Below, one piece after another: positions 35,099-44,737 of a stretch of 64,000 nt of DNA. A program made the position numbers and the translations under genes. Below the pieces are notes generated by a model. That model worked only from the letters and a program-made list of their open reading frames with translations, was not told the origin of the DNA and searched no databases. Each line of letters begins with the position of its first letter. The stretch's first letter is position 1. Origin of the DNA: Chitinophagaceae bacterium IBVUCB2 (GTDB taxonomy: Bacteria > Bacteroidota > Bacteroidia > Chitinophagales > Chitinophagaceae); contig NFUV01000001.1 of NCBI GenBank assembly GCA_002127295.1, forward strand, positions 1,426,001 through 1,490,000, read 5' to 3'.

Positions 35099-35731
35099 CT
35101 ATGATTGAGAAATGATCCGTGCAGGATTTCCCACTACAGTTGCACCATCCGGAATATCTTTTATGATAACAGTTCCTGCTCCAATTGTTACATTTTTTCC
35201 CACTTTTACTCCTTGCTTTATAACTGAATTGGCTCCTACAAATGTATTCTCTCCTATTGTAACATCGCCACATAAAACTGCACCGGGGGCAATGAAAGTA
35301 AAATCACCAATAATACATCCATGTTCAATTACACTTCCGGTATTACAAACCGCTGTCATTCCCAATTCTGTCAGTGCGTTGATGGATACATTAGCAGAAA
35401 TAAAATGCCCATGTTTCAATTTCACCGATGGTGATAGTACTGCTGAGGGATGAATAGCATTTACAGGTTCACCAAGAATAGGAGCTACTGCTTCATAAAT
35501 CTTCCGGCGTAGTGGATTGTTATTACCGACTCCAATGAAATAGTCGTAATACTTTAGCTTCTCTTGTACAGCAGGGTCATTTTCTGAGCCAAGATAAGTA
35601 AGGTTGAACGGGTTTAGCTCTTTTGCTTCATTATCACAATAAGCTTCTACGGTGTACCCGCTGGCAATTAATATGTCTACCCCCGTATGTGCATGGCCCG
35701 AATATCCAATGATAGCAATGGGTTTTTTCAT
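35099..35731 (-). CDS. NeuD/PglD-like sugar O- or N-acyltransferase
   Basis: The 210-residue left-handed beta-helix acyltransferase has an N-terminal Rossmann-like substrate domain (IAIIGYSGHAHTGVDILIAS), followed from about 95 by hexapeptide repeats. These include TAVCNTGSVIEHGCIIGDF with the catalytic-type His, and it ends TIGAGTVIIKDIPDGATVVG. This arrangement is that of NeuD and PglD, which acetylate sialic acid or UDP-amino sugars. It lies between the glycosyltransferase at 35773 and the nucleotide-sugar dehydrogenase. Confidence 0.9.
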   Translation of the reverse strand: MKKPIAIIGYSGHAHTGVDILIASGYTVEAYCDNEAKELNPFNLTYLGSENDPAVQEKLKYYDYFIGVGNNNPLRRKIYEAVAPILGEPVNAIHPSAVLSPSVKLKHGHFISANVSINALTELGMTAVCNTGSVIEHGCIIGDFTFIAPGAVLCGDVTIGENTFVGANSVIKQGVKVGKNVTIGAGTVIIKDIPDGATVVGNPARIISQS

Positions 35732-35772
35732 TTGCTCCTCTTTGTTTTGAAATTTGTCAAATGCTATTTGTC

Positions 35773-36930
35773 CTAATTTTTATTCAACAGTTCCATATAT
35801 TTTTCTTTCATAGAGCTGTGAAGGTACTGCTGGCTGAAATATTGCTCAATCTTTGCCCGCAAATTTGCCGCATATTTTTTCATTTCTCCGGGATGTGCCA
35901 ATGCGAATTCGAGGTTTTTAAGTAAATCCTCTGCATTGCGAGCCTCAAATAACAGACCTGTTTCCTTATGAGTAACAATATCCACACTTCCTTCAATAGC
36001 AGAACAAATAATCGGGCAATTCATGGCACCTGTTTGTAGCAATGTATTCGGGAAACCTTCTCGATAAGATGCATGGATCAATAAATGAGAAAGGTGCATG
36101 AAATATTCAACATGATCGCTCCAGTCTATATGAATTATCCCCGGATGAGTAGTTAGAATTTTCCTGGCTTCATCACTGATAGGATCAAGATCATCTTCAA
36201 AAGCACCCAAAACGATCAGTCGCAGTTTTGTATTTGCATCATATACTACACTAAAGGACTTCATTACTTCGTCAATTCCTTTGTCTTTTACAATGCGGCC
36301 CATATTTAGCAAATAACATAGGCTTTCATCATAATTCAACATTTGCTTTATTTCTTCCAACTTTTCCGGTTTCAATGCAGCAACAGAATAACGATTCAAA
36401 TCAACTCCATTGCTGGATCCATGTCCGATTACCTCCATTTTTTTTGGATGAACCAGTTTGTGTTCCATTATATAATTCATCAATGAATGGCTGTTTGGCC
36501 AAACATGATGCGCACATGTAGCAGTTAATTTTTCCATTGCTACCATGATCTTTCTTCCCATACCGGTTGCGGTCATAAACCGAAGACCGGCGATTGTATG
36601 TATCCGGATTTTTACACCGGCCATTTTTGCAGCGAGCATTGCCAGTAAACCAGCTTTAGGAGTATGAGAATGTACAATGTCTGGTTTTTCCTGTCTGAAT
36701 AATTTATACAACCGCCATAAGGATCCCAGATCAGTAAATGGTGTCATCTTCCTGGTCATATAAACTATACGGTGTGCACATTTTTCGTTAGCGATCAGGT
36801 CAGGCCATTCTTTTCCTTCACTGCTTACCATAATTACTTCAAACCCATTCTCGTTCATGTACTTCATTTGGTTTGACAGTAAATACTTTAATGACAAGGG
36901 AGCGGTGGTGATACGAATTAATTTGGGCAT
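35773..36930 (-). CDS. Glycosyltransferase, GT4-like
   Basis: This is a GT-B fold glycosyltransferase adding a sugar to the lipid-linked unit at the cytoplasmic face. The 385 residues contain the N-terminal domain (DIVHSHTPKAGLLAMLAAKM), GHGSSNGVDLNRY at the domain junction and LLNMGRIVKDKGIDEVM. The donor-binding segment ASYREGFPNTLLQTGAM, with its glutamate, and a C-terminal helix complete it. Donor and acceptor are unknown. It starts six bases after the polymerase-like gene, in the same operon. Confidence 0.92.
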   Translation of the reverse strand: MPKLIRITTAPLSLKYLLSNQMKYMNENGFEVIMVSSEGKEWPDLIANEKCAHRIVYMTRKMTPFTDLGSLWRLYKLFRQEKPDIVHSHTPKAGLLAMLAAKMAGVKIRIHTIAGLRFMTATGMGRKIMVAMEKLTATCAHHVWPNSHSLMNYIMEHKLVHPKKMEVIGHGSSNGVDLNRYSVAALKPEKLEEIKQMLNYDESLCYLLNMGRIVKDKGIDEVMKSFSVVYDANTKLRLIVLGAFEDDLDPISDEARKILTTHPGIIHIDWSDHVEYFMHLSHLLIHASYREGFPNTLLQTGAMNCPIICSAIEGSVDIVTHKETGLLFEARNAEDLLKNLEFALAHPGEMKKYAANLRAKIEQYFSQQYLHSSMKEKYMELLNKN

Positions 36931-36936
36931 ATATAA

Positions 36937-38349
36937 TTACAAACGTCTTGCAGGTCCCGCAGGAACTGCAAAGTCTAAAATTTTATTGAACCATTTCGGA
37001 TAAGCAAGATTTTCCTTACGATACATCAGTAAGATCATGATGAGGTAAAAGGGCATGCAGGGAATTTTATACCGGGATAAAGCCCCGAAATTAGCAGACG
37101 ATATTCCAACTGCAACAGCAAATACAAAAGCAAAAATAAAACACATTAGTATTCTCGGGTCTGAAAAAGGAACTTTAAAAAACTTTTTAATCCCTTTCCG
37201 GTAAATAAATAATACGGTCAACGCTAAAAAAACAAAAGACTCACTTGCGGATAAAAGTGCAATAGGAGAATTAACCTCCCAGGGAAATGGCCGGTAAAAG
37301 GTAGCGGTGATACCACCAAAAACCATCAGAAAAGGATTACTGGTATTGATGGTAAAATACGAGTCACTTCCGCCTGTACTTTGTGAAATATTCGAAAACA
37401 TCTCCCGCTGGTACTCTGCATTTCCAGCAATTTTATCTAACTGGTATTGCTGCGCATTCGCACCAGATGTTAAATACTGTAATATCAATAGCCCTACCCC
37501 AATACTTGCTAAAAAAGTCATCCCGGCAAAAATACTTCGGAGAGTTTTATTCTCTATTTGCTTGTTGAATTCAGCAAATTGCCAAATTAGTACCGCCATT
37601 ACCAGTACTAATAAAATATAAGGCTTTATTATGAAAAGTAAAAACCCACAACCCAGTATTAAAACTAAAGACATAAAAAATTTTGTCTTTTTGATAAAAA
37701 TATTCAAAAGTCCATAAGTGATATAACCAATGCAGCCGAAAGTAATCGGATCTTTTAAAAGCCCGGAGCTCCAGTAACATACGCTGGGTAAAAAGAGACA
37801 AGCAAATGCAAGCTCTCTATAATAAGTGGGATAGTAATGATAGAAGGTTTTAAACAATCTTATTGTACCTCCGAGTGCAAAAAAACCGAATATCAAACTA
37901 ATACATAAGTAACTGTTCCCAAAAATATAGGAGGGCAATAAGGCTAGCTTAGGAGGAGTAAAATTTTCCTGCGCCATCATATAGTTATAGGTCAAATCGC
38001 CTGTATACCCATCATAATAAAAATAATCAAAGAGGGGGCTTTTGTAAGTTAGCTTGGAGCTTTCTATTACTACCTGCAAATTTTTGGGATCATCCTTAAT
38101 AGCAGCCCTCAAATCTTGGGTGGCCTGGTAATATAATGCAGTGTCTCCTCCTTTAAAATAAAATTGTGTAAGCATTACAAATGCAAATACACAAATCAGT
38201 TTAAAGTAAAATGCCCGGAAGTAAAGCATTTTAATTCTATTATCCTTCTGGCTTCTTGCTTTTGCTCTAATTATAAAAAAAAGCAAAAGAAAACAGGCAG
38301 GAAAAATTGCCAGGTCAGTTAATGAAAAGAAGCTAGCTAAAAAAAACAT
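36937..38349 (-). CDS. Polytopic membrane protein, possible polysaccharide polymerase
   Basis: The 470-residue product has about ten to eleven predicted membrane helices and a larger extracytoplasmic loop near residues 60-130 (FKGGDTALYYQATQDLR, then YDGYTGDLTYNYM). This pattern, low conservation and a location among glycosyltransferases fit an O-antigen/Wzy-like polymerase, but no signature residue proves it. A flippase is less likely because the helix number is below 12-14 and the loop is large. The start is ATG 38349; GTG 38355 is possible. It is linked by six bases to the next glycosyltransferase. Confidence 0.6.
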   Translation of the reverse strand: MFFLASFFSLTDLAIFPACFLLLFFIIRAKARSQKDNRIKMLYFRAFYFKLICVFAFVMLTQFYFKGGDTALYYQATQDLRAAIKDDPKNLQVVIESSKLTYKSPLFDYFYYDGYTGDLTYNYMMAQENFTPPKLALLPSYIFGNSYLCISLIFGFFALGGTIRLFKTFYHYYPTYYRELAFACLFLPSVCYWSSGLLKDPITFGCIGYITYGLLNIFIKKTKFFMSLVLILGCGFLLFIIKPYILLVLVMAVLIWQFAEFNKQIENKTLRSIFAGMTFLASIGVGLLILQYLTSGANAQQYQLDKIAGNAEYQREMFSNISQSTGGSDSYFTINTSNPFLMVFGGITATFYRPFPWEVNSPIALLSASESFVFLALTVLFIYRKGIKKFFKVPFSDPRILMCFIFAFVFAVAVGISSANFGALSRYKIPCMPFYLIMILLMYRKENLAYPKWFNKILDFAVPAGPARRL

Positions 38350-38370
38350 ATTCACAAATTCGAAAAGCTA

Positions 38371-39432
38371 TTAAGTAAAAAGCTGTAAAAAAGCAGGAGT
38401 AGAGGATTTAACAGAATAATTATTTATTATTTTTTTTCTGGCTGCATTACCCATTACAGTTCTCAAGCTTGCATTGGTAAGTAATTGGTCAAGGCTGTTT
38501 GTCCAATCCTGAACAGAATCACATACGAATCCATCTACTCTATTTTCAACAATTATTGAGTTTACGCCTACCGGTGAAACAACAGCGGGAATACCTAATG
38601 CCATATACTGGATAGCTTTAAAACCACATTTTCCTTTTGAAATCTCATCATTAAACAAAGGCATCAAGCCTATATGAAAACGTAAGAGATCATTTGCTTC
38701 ATTTTCCCTGTTCCATTTTATGAACTGGTAATTTTTTAGGGGCAATTGGGGATCTTTATCTGCAATAACAATAAAATCAAAATCATATATCTTCTGTAGA
38801 TCCCCAAGGACAGGCATTACAATTTCTAAATAGGGCAATGTACTGAATGTGCCTGTCCAACCTATGGCCGGTCTGCCGGTAGTATGATCCTGTATTTTAT
38901 GATGGGTTGTTTCTGTATTTACAACTGTTGGTACAACGATGACGTTCTTGTTATACTGCCTTGCAAATGCAGCCAGGTATTCATTACCTACCGAGACCTT
39001 ATAAGACCAGGTGCATATTTTTGCAACTTTCCCAAAATTTTTTAACCCGGAAGCAGATTTATTATATGCTGAAGTATGTGGAATCCAAATGGCGTCATCA
39101 AAATCGTAAATGATCTTCTTACCAACCTTCGATGCGATCCATTCAAAAAAAGGAGGGCCGATTGGGGTTGCTTCCCGGTGTATATAAATAAAATCGTATC
39201 TGAATAATGAAAAAAGTTGGAATATCCGTTTTATAAAACCAAGACCAACACCCATTGCTTTACGAAAGTAATACCCCTTTTTAAAGAGTATCAACCATGT
39301 TGATTTGTCAAGAAATGGTTTATAGGAATAAGAAATATTGTTCCCCTCCAAATGACTCAAATAATGTTCGAGCCGGTAACGTTGTGATGGCGATTCATTA
39401 GCCGGGTAAGGAGCAATAAAAAGAATCTTCAT
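38371..39432 (-). CDS. Glycosyltransferase (GT-B, GT4-like)
   Basis: The 353-residue GT-B enzyme begins ILFIAPYPANESPSQRYRLE. It has the domain-linker region YDFDDAIWIP and VVPTVVNTE, then AIGWTGTFSTLPYLEIVM, GLMPLFNDEISKGKCGFKAI, which takes the place of the usual E-x7-E loop, and a PAVVSPVG donor-site strand. The start overlaps the stop of the next upstream gene as ATGA, so the two glycosyltransferases are translationally coupled. Specificity is unknown. Confidence 0.88.
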   Translation of the reverse strand: MKILFIAPYPANESPSQRYRLEHYLSHLEGNNISYSYKPFLDKSTWLILFKKGYYFRKAMGVGLGFIKRIFQLFSLFRYDFIYIHREATPIGPPFFEWIASKVGKKIIYDFDDAIWIPHTSAYNKSASGLKNFGKVAKICTWSYKVSVGNEYLAAFARQYNKNVIVVPTVVNTETTHHKIQDHTTGRPAIGWTGTFSTLPYLEIVMPVLGDLQKIYDFDFIVIADKDPQLPLKNYQFIKWNRENEANDLLRFHIGLMPLFNDEISKGKCGFKAIQYMALGIPAVVSPVGVNSIIVENRVDGFVCDSVQDWTNSLDQLLTNASLRTVMGNAARKKIINNYSVKSSTPAFLQLFT

Positions 39433-40646
39433 CCTATGATTTTCTTATAACTTTTTTCATATTCATCTGCCCCATTTTTCAAATCAAAATGCTTTTTGGC
39501 GGCATCATTTATTTTTCCGGGGGATACTTGCAATTGTAAAAGCTGATCTATGGCTGATTGATAAGATGCAGTTGAAAATGTATTCACTACAATACCTGCA
39601 TTTGATCCGGTAATAATCTTACCGGTATCCCCGATATCATTACATATTATCGGAATGCCCATCGCCATTATTTCTCCCTGCTTGGTGGGAGATGATGCTT
39701 TCTTGGAATAAAGATCCTTGATAAAAAAAATACTCCAGTCGCTTATGGATAAATATCCAGGCACTTCGTTTCGGCTGGCGGGTATTACCCGCATTGCATT
39801 TCTGTCAATTCCTTTTTGAATTCCCTTGTGGATAATCTGTTCTTTATTATCATGGGTGATAAATAAAAAAATACTATCGGGAATATTTTTTTTTAGCACT
39901 GCGAAAAATTCCAGCATCTCATCAGTCATATACCAGCCACCCAGTGAACCAAGGTAACTAAGTACCCTAGTTGCAGGATCAATACCAAGCTGTTCTTTGG
40001 TTTGTTCTTTATCCGAACTACTGATTTTGTTATAATCAAACAACTCCAGGTCAGCGCAACAGGGTATTACGGAAATTTTAGCGGCCGCTACCTTGTACCG
40101 GGTTATTAATTCTTCTTTCCCTTTTTCAGTAAGGGAGATGATATGTGCGGCAGATGAAAAATATGCTTGTTCCTTTTTCTTATATACCTTATAAAAATAC
40201 TTGTACAATGGATTTGACAAATTCCATAAACCGCTATCCACTCTTTCATCTACCCAAAAGCCACGCATATCAAATAAAAAGGGAATCGAAAATTTACGGT
40301 TTAAATGTAAACCAGTTGCTGCAGCTACATAACTGCGGCAATGAATTAAATCGAATTTTTCTTTTTTTTGTAATTGAATGGCTTTTTTATTTAGCTGATG
40401 CTGATCGTAGAGCTTGGATAATACTGGCGGACTCGATGTAAATAATAAGGTTTCCCAGGTAATTCCACTTTCCTGAAGAATGTTTCGAATCAGTGTGCCA
40501 TTCTTTTCGAGCCTTTCCTTTTTTTCAACACTTAGTAAAGTGAACTGATAACCTTGTTTAGTTAGTTCCCGTAAATAAGGAATTACTTGTGATTGACCTA
40601 AAGGATCTGTCATTCCATCATACGATATATATAATACCTTCTTCAC
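39429..40646 (-). CDS. Glycosyltransferase, GT4-like
   Basis: The 405-residue protein has the GT-B N-terminal domain (VLYISYDGMTDPLGQSQVIP, FDLIHCRSYVAAATG) and a donor domain with RVLSYLGSLGGWYMTDEMLE and SSPTKQGEIMAMGIPIICND, whose glutamate is the usual nucleotide ligand. The first codon appears to be GTG. It is 36 bases downstream of the asparagine-synthase-like gene and overlaps the following glycosyltransferase by four bases. The sugar it transfers cannot be told from sequence. Confidence 0.9.
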   Translation of the reverse strand: MKKVLYISYDGMTDPLGQSQVIPYLRELTKQGYQFTLLSVEKKERLEKNGTLIRNILQESGITWETLLFTSSPPVLSKLYDQHQLNKKAIQLQKKEKFDLIHCRSYVAAATGLHLNRKFSIPFLFDMRGFWVDERVDSGLWNLSNPLYKYFYKVYKKKEQAYFSSAAHIISLTEKGKEELITRYKVAAAKISVIPCCADLELFDYNKISSSDKEQTKEQLGIDPATRVLSYLGSLGGWYMTDEMLEFFAVLKKNIPDSIFLFITHDNKEQIIHKGIQKGIDRNAMRVIPASRNEVPGYLSISDWSIFFIKDLYSKKASSPTKQGEIMAMGIPIICNDIGDTGKIITGSNAGIVVNTFSTASYQSAIDQLLQLQVSPGKINDAAKKHFDLKNGADEYEKSYKKIIG

Positions 40647-40682
40647 TTACTTAATTTTCCTTCAACCTCAAAGAAGTGTTTA

Positions 40683-42581
40683 TTACATCCATCTTTTATA
40701 CCACATTTGAAACATCAGCAAATACCAAATTTTAGTATGGAGTTGTTCTTTACCATTATAAAAATCGGAATAAAGTTTCTTTATTTCTACCGGATTAAAT
40801 AATCCCTGTTGTTCTATAAAAGCAGGATCAGTAGACTGGTCTACAAATTCTTTCAATTCATTTTTTAACCAGCTTGCTATCGGTATTCCAAAACCCATTT
40901 TCGGCCGTTCCATCATTTGTTGCGGCACATATTTATGTACGATCTGGCGAAGTATATATTTCTTTATTCCATTGTGAAGCTTGTAAGAAGAGGGTAACTG
41001 TGCTGCAAATTCAATGATATGCTGATCAAGGAAAGGCTCTCTTCCTTCAAGACTTACACACATAGAAGCCCGGTCTACTTTTTGTAAAATATCATCCAGC
41101 ATGTAGGTTTGATAATCGATGGCCATCATATAACTGAGATCATCATGAAAGGCTGGTTGAAGCTGGTTGTCAAAATTAGAGGATAGCTGTCCCGGCTTTT
41201 GCCGGAACAGTTGATTCAGTTCATCCTGGAAATAAAGGCTGCTCATATTATGCAATAGCTCTTTCGCACTATTGTCTTTAAGCAAATGCATTATTTTTTT
41301 ATAGCGGGTAGTAAAGAGCGGTTTCTTATTAAAATATGGAATGCGATGCGCCGGCACTTGTTTCATTACAGAAGCAATTCCCTTTCTAACAGGGGCCGGT
41401 ACTTTATTGAGTTTATTTTTTACCCGTGTTACATAATCATATTTGTTATAGCCGCCAAATACTTCATCACCAGCATCCGCACTTATGGCCACTGTTACCT
41501 GTTGGCGGGCAAGCCTGCTGACCAATGTGGTGGGTATAGCACTGCTGTCAGCAAATGGCTCATCGTAATAAAAAGGCAAATCGGGTACTATCTCTAATGC
41601 TTCTTTGGTAGTACAATAATATTCTGTGTGATTAGTCCCTAAATGAGCGGCTGTTTCTTTCGCAAAGGGTGCTTCATTCAATCCTTTATCATGTACGCCA
41701 ATGGTAAACGTATTGATCTTTGTACTGGTATTTTTTTGTAATAATGCTGTAACACAAGTACTATCATAGCCACCGCTTAAAAAAACACCTACCGGCACAT
41801 CGGCTACCATCCGGTATTGAAATGCCTTTTCCAGGATAGTTTCTGTTTCATTGATCGCATCCGGAAGACTAATAGTAAGCTTGGGTTTATTGTAATGATC
41901 CAACACATCCCAATATTTCTCAATACTTATTTTTTGAGTAGTAAGATCGATAGTTAAGGTATGTCCGGGTTGTAATTTATGGCTGTAATTAAATATGCAA
42001 TGAGGTGTAGGCACATAACCATATTGCATAAAGGCCGCCACCGCTGCTGCATTTAATTCCTTTTTAAAGTCCGGATGTTGATGGAAAGCTTTTAGTTCGG
42101 AACCAAAAAGGAATAGACCTTCATGAAAATACCAGTTAAAAGGTTTTACACCAGCTCTGTCCCTGGCACAAAAAACAGTTTTGTTTACCGCATCATATAG
42201 TACAAAAGCAAACATACCTACAAATTTGTGCAGGCATTGTTTACCCCATTCCTGGTAAGCATGCAAAATTACTTCTGTGTCTGAATGAGTGGCAAACTGG
42301 TGGCCTTTCCCCATCAATTCATCTCTTACTTCGTTGTAATTATACATTTCACCATTGAAGATGATTTGCAAATTCCCGAATTGCATAGGCTGTGAAGCGG
42401 CATTACTCAAATCAATAATAGAAAGCCGGCGATGGCCCAGTCCTATGATATATTGATCTGTTTTATCGATATAATGTCCATCACCATCTGGTCCACGGTG
42501 CTGCATTATATGGGTCATTTTATGCAATACATCATCAGGAGTCTTCCTGTTGAAGTCAATAAATCCGGCTATACCGCACAT
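40683..42581 (-). CDS. asnB: Asparagine synthase-like glutamine amidotransferase
   Basis: The N-terminal class II glutaminase domain starts with the nucleophile Cys2 (MCGIAGFIDF), has RGPDGDG, LGHRRLSIID and FNGEMYNY, and releases ammonia from glutamine. The C-terminal synthase domain (from about 210) has the ATP pyrophosphatase loop FLSGGYDSTCV and the later VSLEGREPFLDQ. The 632-residue length and placement in a polysaccharide cluster match relatives thought to amidate sugar carboxylates (WbpS type) rather than free aspartate. With a nucleotide-sugar dehydrogenase in the same cluster, a uronamide is a reasonable inference. It is complete and looks functional. Confidence 0.93.
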   Translation of the reverse strand: MCGIAGFIDFNRKTPDDVLHKMTHIMQHRGPDGDGHYIDKTDQYIIGLGHRRLSIIDLSNAASQPMQFGNLQIIFNGEMYNYNEVRDELMGKGHQFATHSDTEVILHAYQEWGKQCLHKFVGMFAFVLYDAVNKTVFCARDRAGVKPFNWYFHEGLFLFGSELKAFHQHPDFKKELNAAAVAAFMQYGYVPTPHCIFNYSHKLQPGHTLTIDLTTQKISIEKYWDVLDHYNKPKLTISLPDAINETETILEKAFQYRMVADVPVGVFLSGGYDSTCVTALLQKNTSTKINTFTIGVHDKGLNEAPFAKETAAHLGTNHTEYYCTTKEALEIVPDLPFYYDEPFADSSAIPTTLVSRLARQQVTVAISADAGDEVFGGYNKYDYVTRVKNKLNKVPAPVRKGIASVMKQVPAHRIPYFNKKPLFTTRYKKIMHLLKDNSAKELLHNMSSLYFQDELNQLFRQKPGQLSSNFDNQLQPAFHDDLSYMMAIDYQTYMLDDILQKVDRASMCVSLEGREPFLDQHIIEFAAQLPSSYKLHNGIKKYILRQIVHKYVPQQMMERPKMGFGIPIASWLKNELKEFVDQSTDPAFIEQQGLFNPVEIKKLYSDFYNGKEQLHTKIWYLLMFQMWYKRWM

Positions 42582-42708
42582 AATAAATTAGTGAAAATTA
42601 AATAATCAATAAGAAGTTAAGAAAACCACTTATGCTTTTCTATCCTGCTGCAGATAAACAGCAACCACGAAGATTTACAAATTCCAAAAAATGAGTGTTG
42701 AATAATCT

Positions 42709-43644
42709 TTAAACCCGAAGCCCAAGGCTATTCTGATACTCTGGATAATGAGAAGAGCTTATTACTGGTTTCATCACGGGGAATTGAATAGCTTTTTTAT
42801 GAGCAGTTGCAAGGCAAAGTTTCTTGTATTTTTTTCGTACCCAGATAAAAGCTAACAAAAAGAAAGACCACATGGTATAAGAAAGAAATAAGGAAACTTT
42901 TTGAAACAAGATTGCCCTGGGTGCCGGAAATGTATTTACAGCACCATAAGTGTAGGTGGTAAATACATCCATTACATATTCTTTAGAATACTGTGGATAC
43001 GCTTTTTGCAAAATATCCGGATTTTGATTTAGGAAAGCTATACTTGGATTGTTATATGCTTTCAATACATTAACATCTGGTTCTTTATTGGGGTCGTTAT
43101 AATGCCAGGAACCATCATAAAATGTTTCAAATGTAAAATGCCCGGTTATTTTACCCGAGAAGCCAACGCTTCTTGTTGCGTACCCTTTATTTTGTAATAA
43201 TTTCATTAATACAATTGATTGCTGGCTACAGGCAGCAAAAGGATATTTTAATATATCATCAGGAACAACAATTGCACTTAGCCCGGGTATGCTCATTTTT
43301 GAAAGCGCCATGGCCATGTAGTTCTTATTTAGCCCGTATAATGAGTAACCATGATAAAATCTTTTTCGTATTACATCCGTAGCGATCTCCGGGTAAGAAA
43401 CCGAGTTGGAAGATTGCTGTTGCCCAACATCAAAAAGACTATCGCAATACGCTGTTAATTTGCTAATAGAATTTAACCTCCTGAGAGATGGATCGTATTC
43501 TTCCTGTGAATTGTAAACAGGATCGGCATATCCCAAACGTCCCATAGTGTCCGTTGAACTAACAAGCTGATATCCCGCCAACAACAGGAAAAAGTTGAAG
43601 ACAACAAAAAGAAAAAATTGTGCAGATAATAGCAGTTTTTTCAA
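42709..43644 (-). CDS. Membrane-anchored transglutaminase-like protein
   Basis: I do not recognise the family with certainty. The 311 residues have an N-terminal membrane helix (about 7-28), a soluble domain and a second helix near 250-272 (SYTMWSFFLLAFIWV) with a basic tail. The soluble part has the papain/transglutaminase order of residues: C139 in PFAACSQQSIVLMKLL, H169 in TGHFTFETFYDGSWHYNDP and D184 in NDP. The protein therefore probably faces the periplasm and acts on amide or amine groups, or only binds. Its start is TTG with its own promoter at 43684. It follows a GT2 gene and precedes the amidotransferase gene. Confidence 0.65.
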   Translation of the reverse strand: MKKLLLSAQFFLFVVFNFFLLLAGYQLVSSTDTMGRLGYADPVYNSQEEYDPSLRRLNSISKLTAYCDSLFDVGQQQSSNSVSYPEIATDVIRKRFYHGYSLYGLNKNYMAMALSKMSIPGLSAIVVPDDILKYPFAACSQQSIVLMKLLQNKGYATRSVGFSGKITGHFTFETFYDGSWHYNDPNKEPDVNVLKAYNNPSIAFLNQNPDILQKAYPQYSKEYVMDVFTTYTYGAVNTFPAPRAILFQKVSLFLSYTMWSFFLLAFIWVRKKYKKLCLATAHKKAIQFPVMKPVISSSHYPEYQNSLGLRV

Positions 43645-43683
43645 GGACTGGCTTTTGATTGGAATTGGATAAAAATTTCACTT

Positions 43684-43711
43684 CAAATATATTTATTAGC
43701 TGCAAAGTCAA
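43684..43711 (-). promoter_or_regulatory. Predicted internal promoter of the polysaccharide cluster
   Basis: On the minus strand TATATTTG (43691-43684) matches the -7 consensus and TTG (43711-43709) lies 17 bases upstream. The transcript would start near 43677 and serve the transglutaminase-like gene, the amidotransferase and the genes after them. Confidence 0.55.
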
Positions 43712-43774
43712 GAAATTCAATGTTATAAGCTTTTGAAAAAAGAGCACTAGTACGCTGCAGTTATCGTAAACTTT

Positions 43775-44737
43775 CTATTGTATAGTCGAAAAATTACCCG
43801 AATCAGACTTATTAACTACCGCTTTGATCCAACCCCAAAAAGTAGCGGCATCAATCACTACAGTTAAAAGAAGCACTGTAAAAAAAATGGCTGGATTAAA
43901 AATTGATTTTATTCCAAACTCATAACGATGTAAATAAATTCTTTTCATTACCCGGGCACACAACCATGCGGGTATCAGTATCCACCAAATCCAGGAATGA
44001 AAAATACCAAGCAATAAAAAAATAAATAGTAACCCATAGTGTTTTGCTACGCCATAATGCCAATTGGCCTGCCGTCCGGCCCATACATTATACATCGAAT
44101 ACAAGGTGAATTTCTTAAAAGTTGATCGGGTAGTTGGCCGCAGTTGCCAGTACATAAAAGCATCAGGAGCTTCTGTAACTATAGCTATTTTATCTGCATT
44201 CTCCATAAAAATCAAATCTTCTGCTGCCCGCCAATCGGGAAACCCACCCACCTTTTTCCACACTTCTTTTTTTAGTAAACACGATGCAATTGATTTGGTC
44301 CTGATTTTTCCGGGACGTAAAGGAGGTACATAGCTTATAGAAGCACATTTATCAAAAAATGTATTCAACTGAGGGGAAAAATTCCCATATATAAGTGTGG
44401 CTTCCGGTGTCTCCAACTTTTTTTTAACCAGGTTTTCCAGCCAGTATTTATCTAATTCAATTCCTGCATCTGTAAAAGCGATCCATGAATGCGTAGCAGC
44501 GGAAGCACCAATATTTCTGCCTTTTCCTGGCATAGCCCTCCCGGCTTCTATGACACTATAAGCAGGTTTATCTATAGTTAATTGTTTAATTGCCGAAACA
44601 GTTCCGTCTGTGGATCCCCCATCAACCAGTATAATTTCGGCGGGTTGAAAAGTTTGCTCATCAATAGTGCGAAGCAAACCGGCTATCGTTTGGCTTTCGT
44701 TATATACCGGAATTATCAAAGAGACCAAAACATTCAT
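43775..44737 (-). CDS. Family 2 glycosyltransferase with membrane helices
   Basis: The 320-residue GT-A enzyme has [36 protein letters not shown] and a FTDAGIELD segment in the place of the DxD metal motif. [11 protein letters not shown] follows. Two hydrophobic stretches near the end (about 235-257 and 281-305) suggest membrane attachment, as in many exopolysaccharide GT2 enzymes. Its start overlaps the stop of the upstream acetyltransferase gene by four bases. Donor and acceptor are unknown. Confidence 0.9.
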   Translation of the reverse strand: MNVLVSLIIPVYNESQTIAGLLRTIDEQTFQPAEIILVDGGSTDGTVSAIKQLTIDKPAYSVIEAGRAMPGKGRNIGASAATHSWIAFTDAGIELDKYWLENLVKKKLETPEATLIYGNFSPQLNTFFDKCASISYVPPLRPGKIRTKSIASCLLKKEVWKKVGGFPDWRAAEDLIFMENADKIAIVTEAPDAFMYWQLRPTTRSTFKKFTLYSMYNVWAGRQANWHYGVAKHYGLLFIFLLLGIFHSWIWWILIPAWLCARVMKRIYLHRYEFGIKSIFNPAIFFTVLLLTVVIDAATFWGWIKAVVNKSDSGNFSTIQ

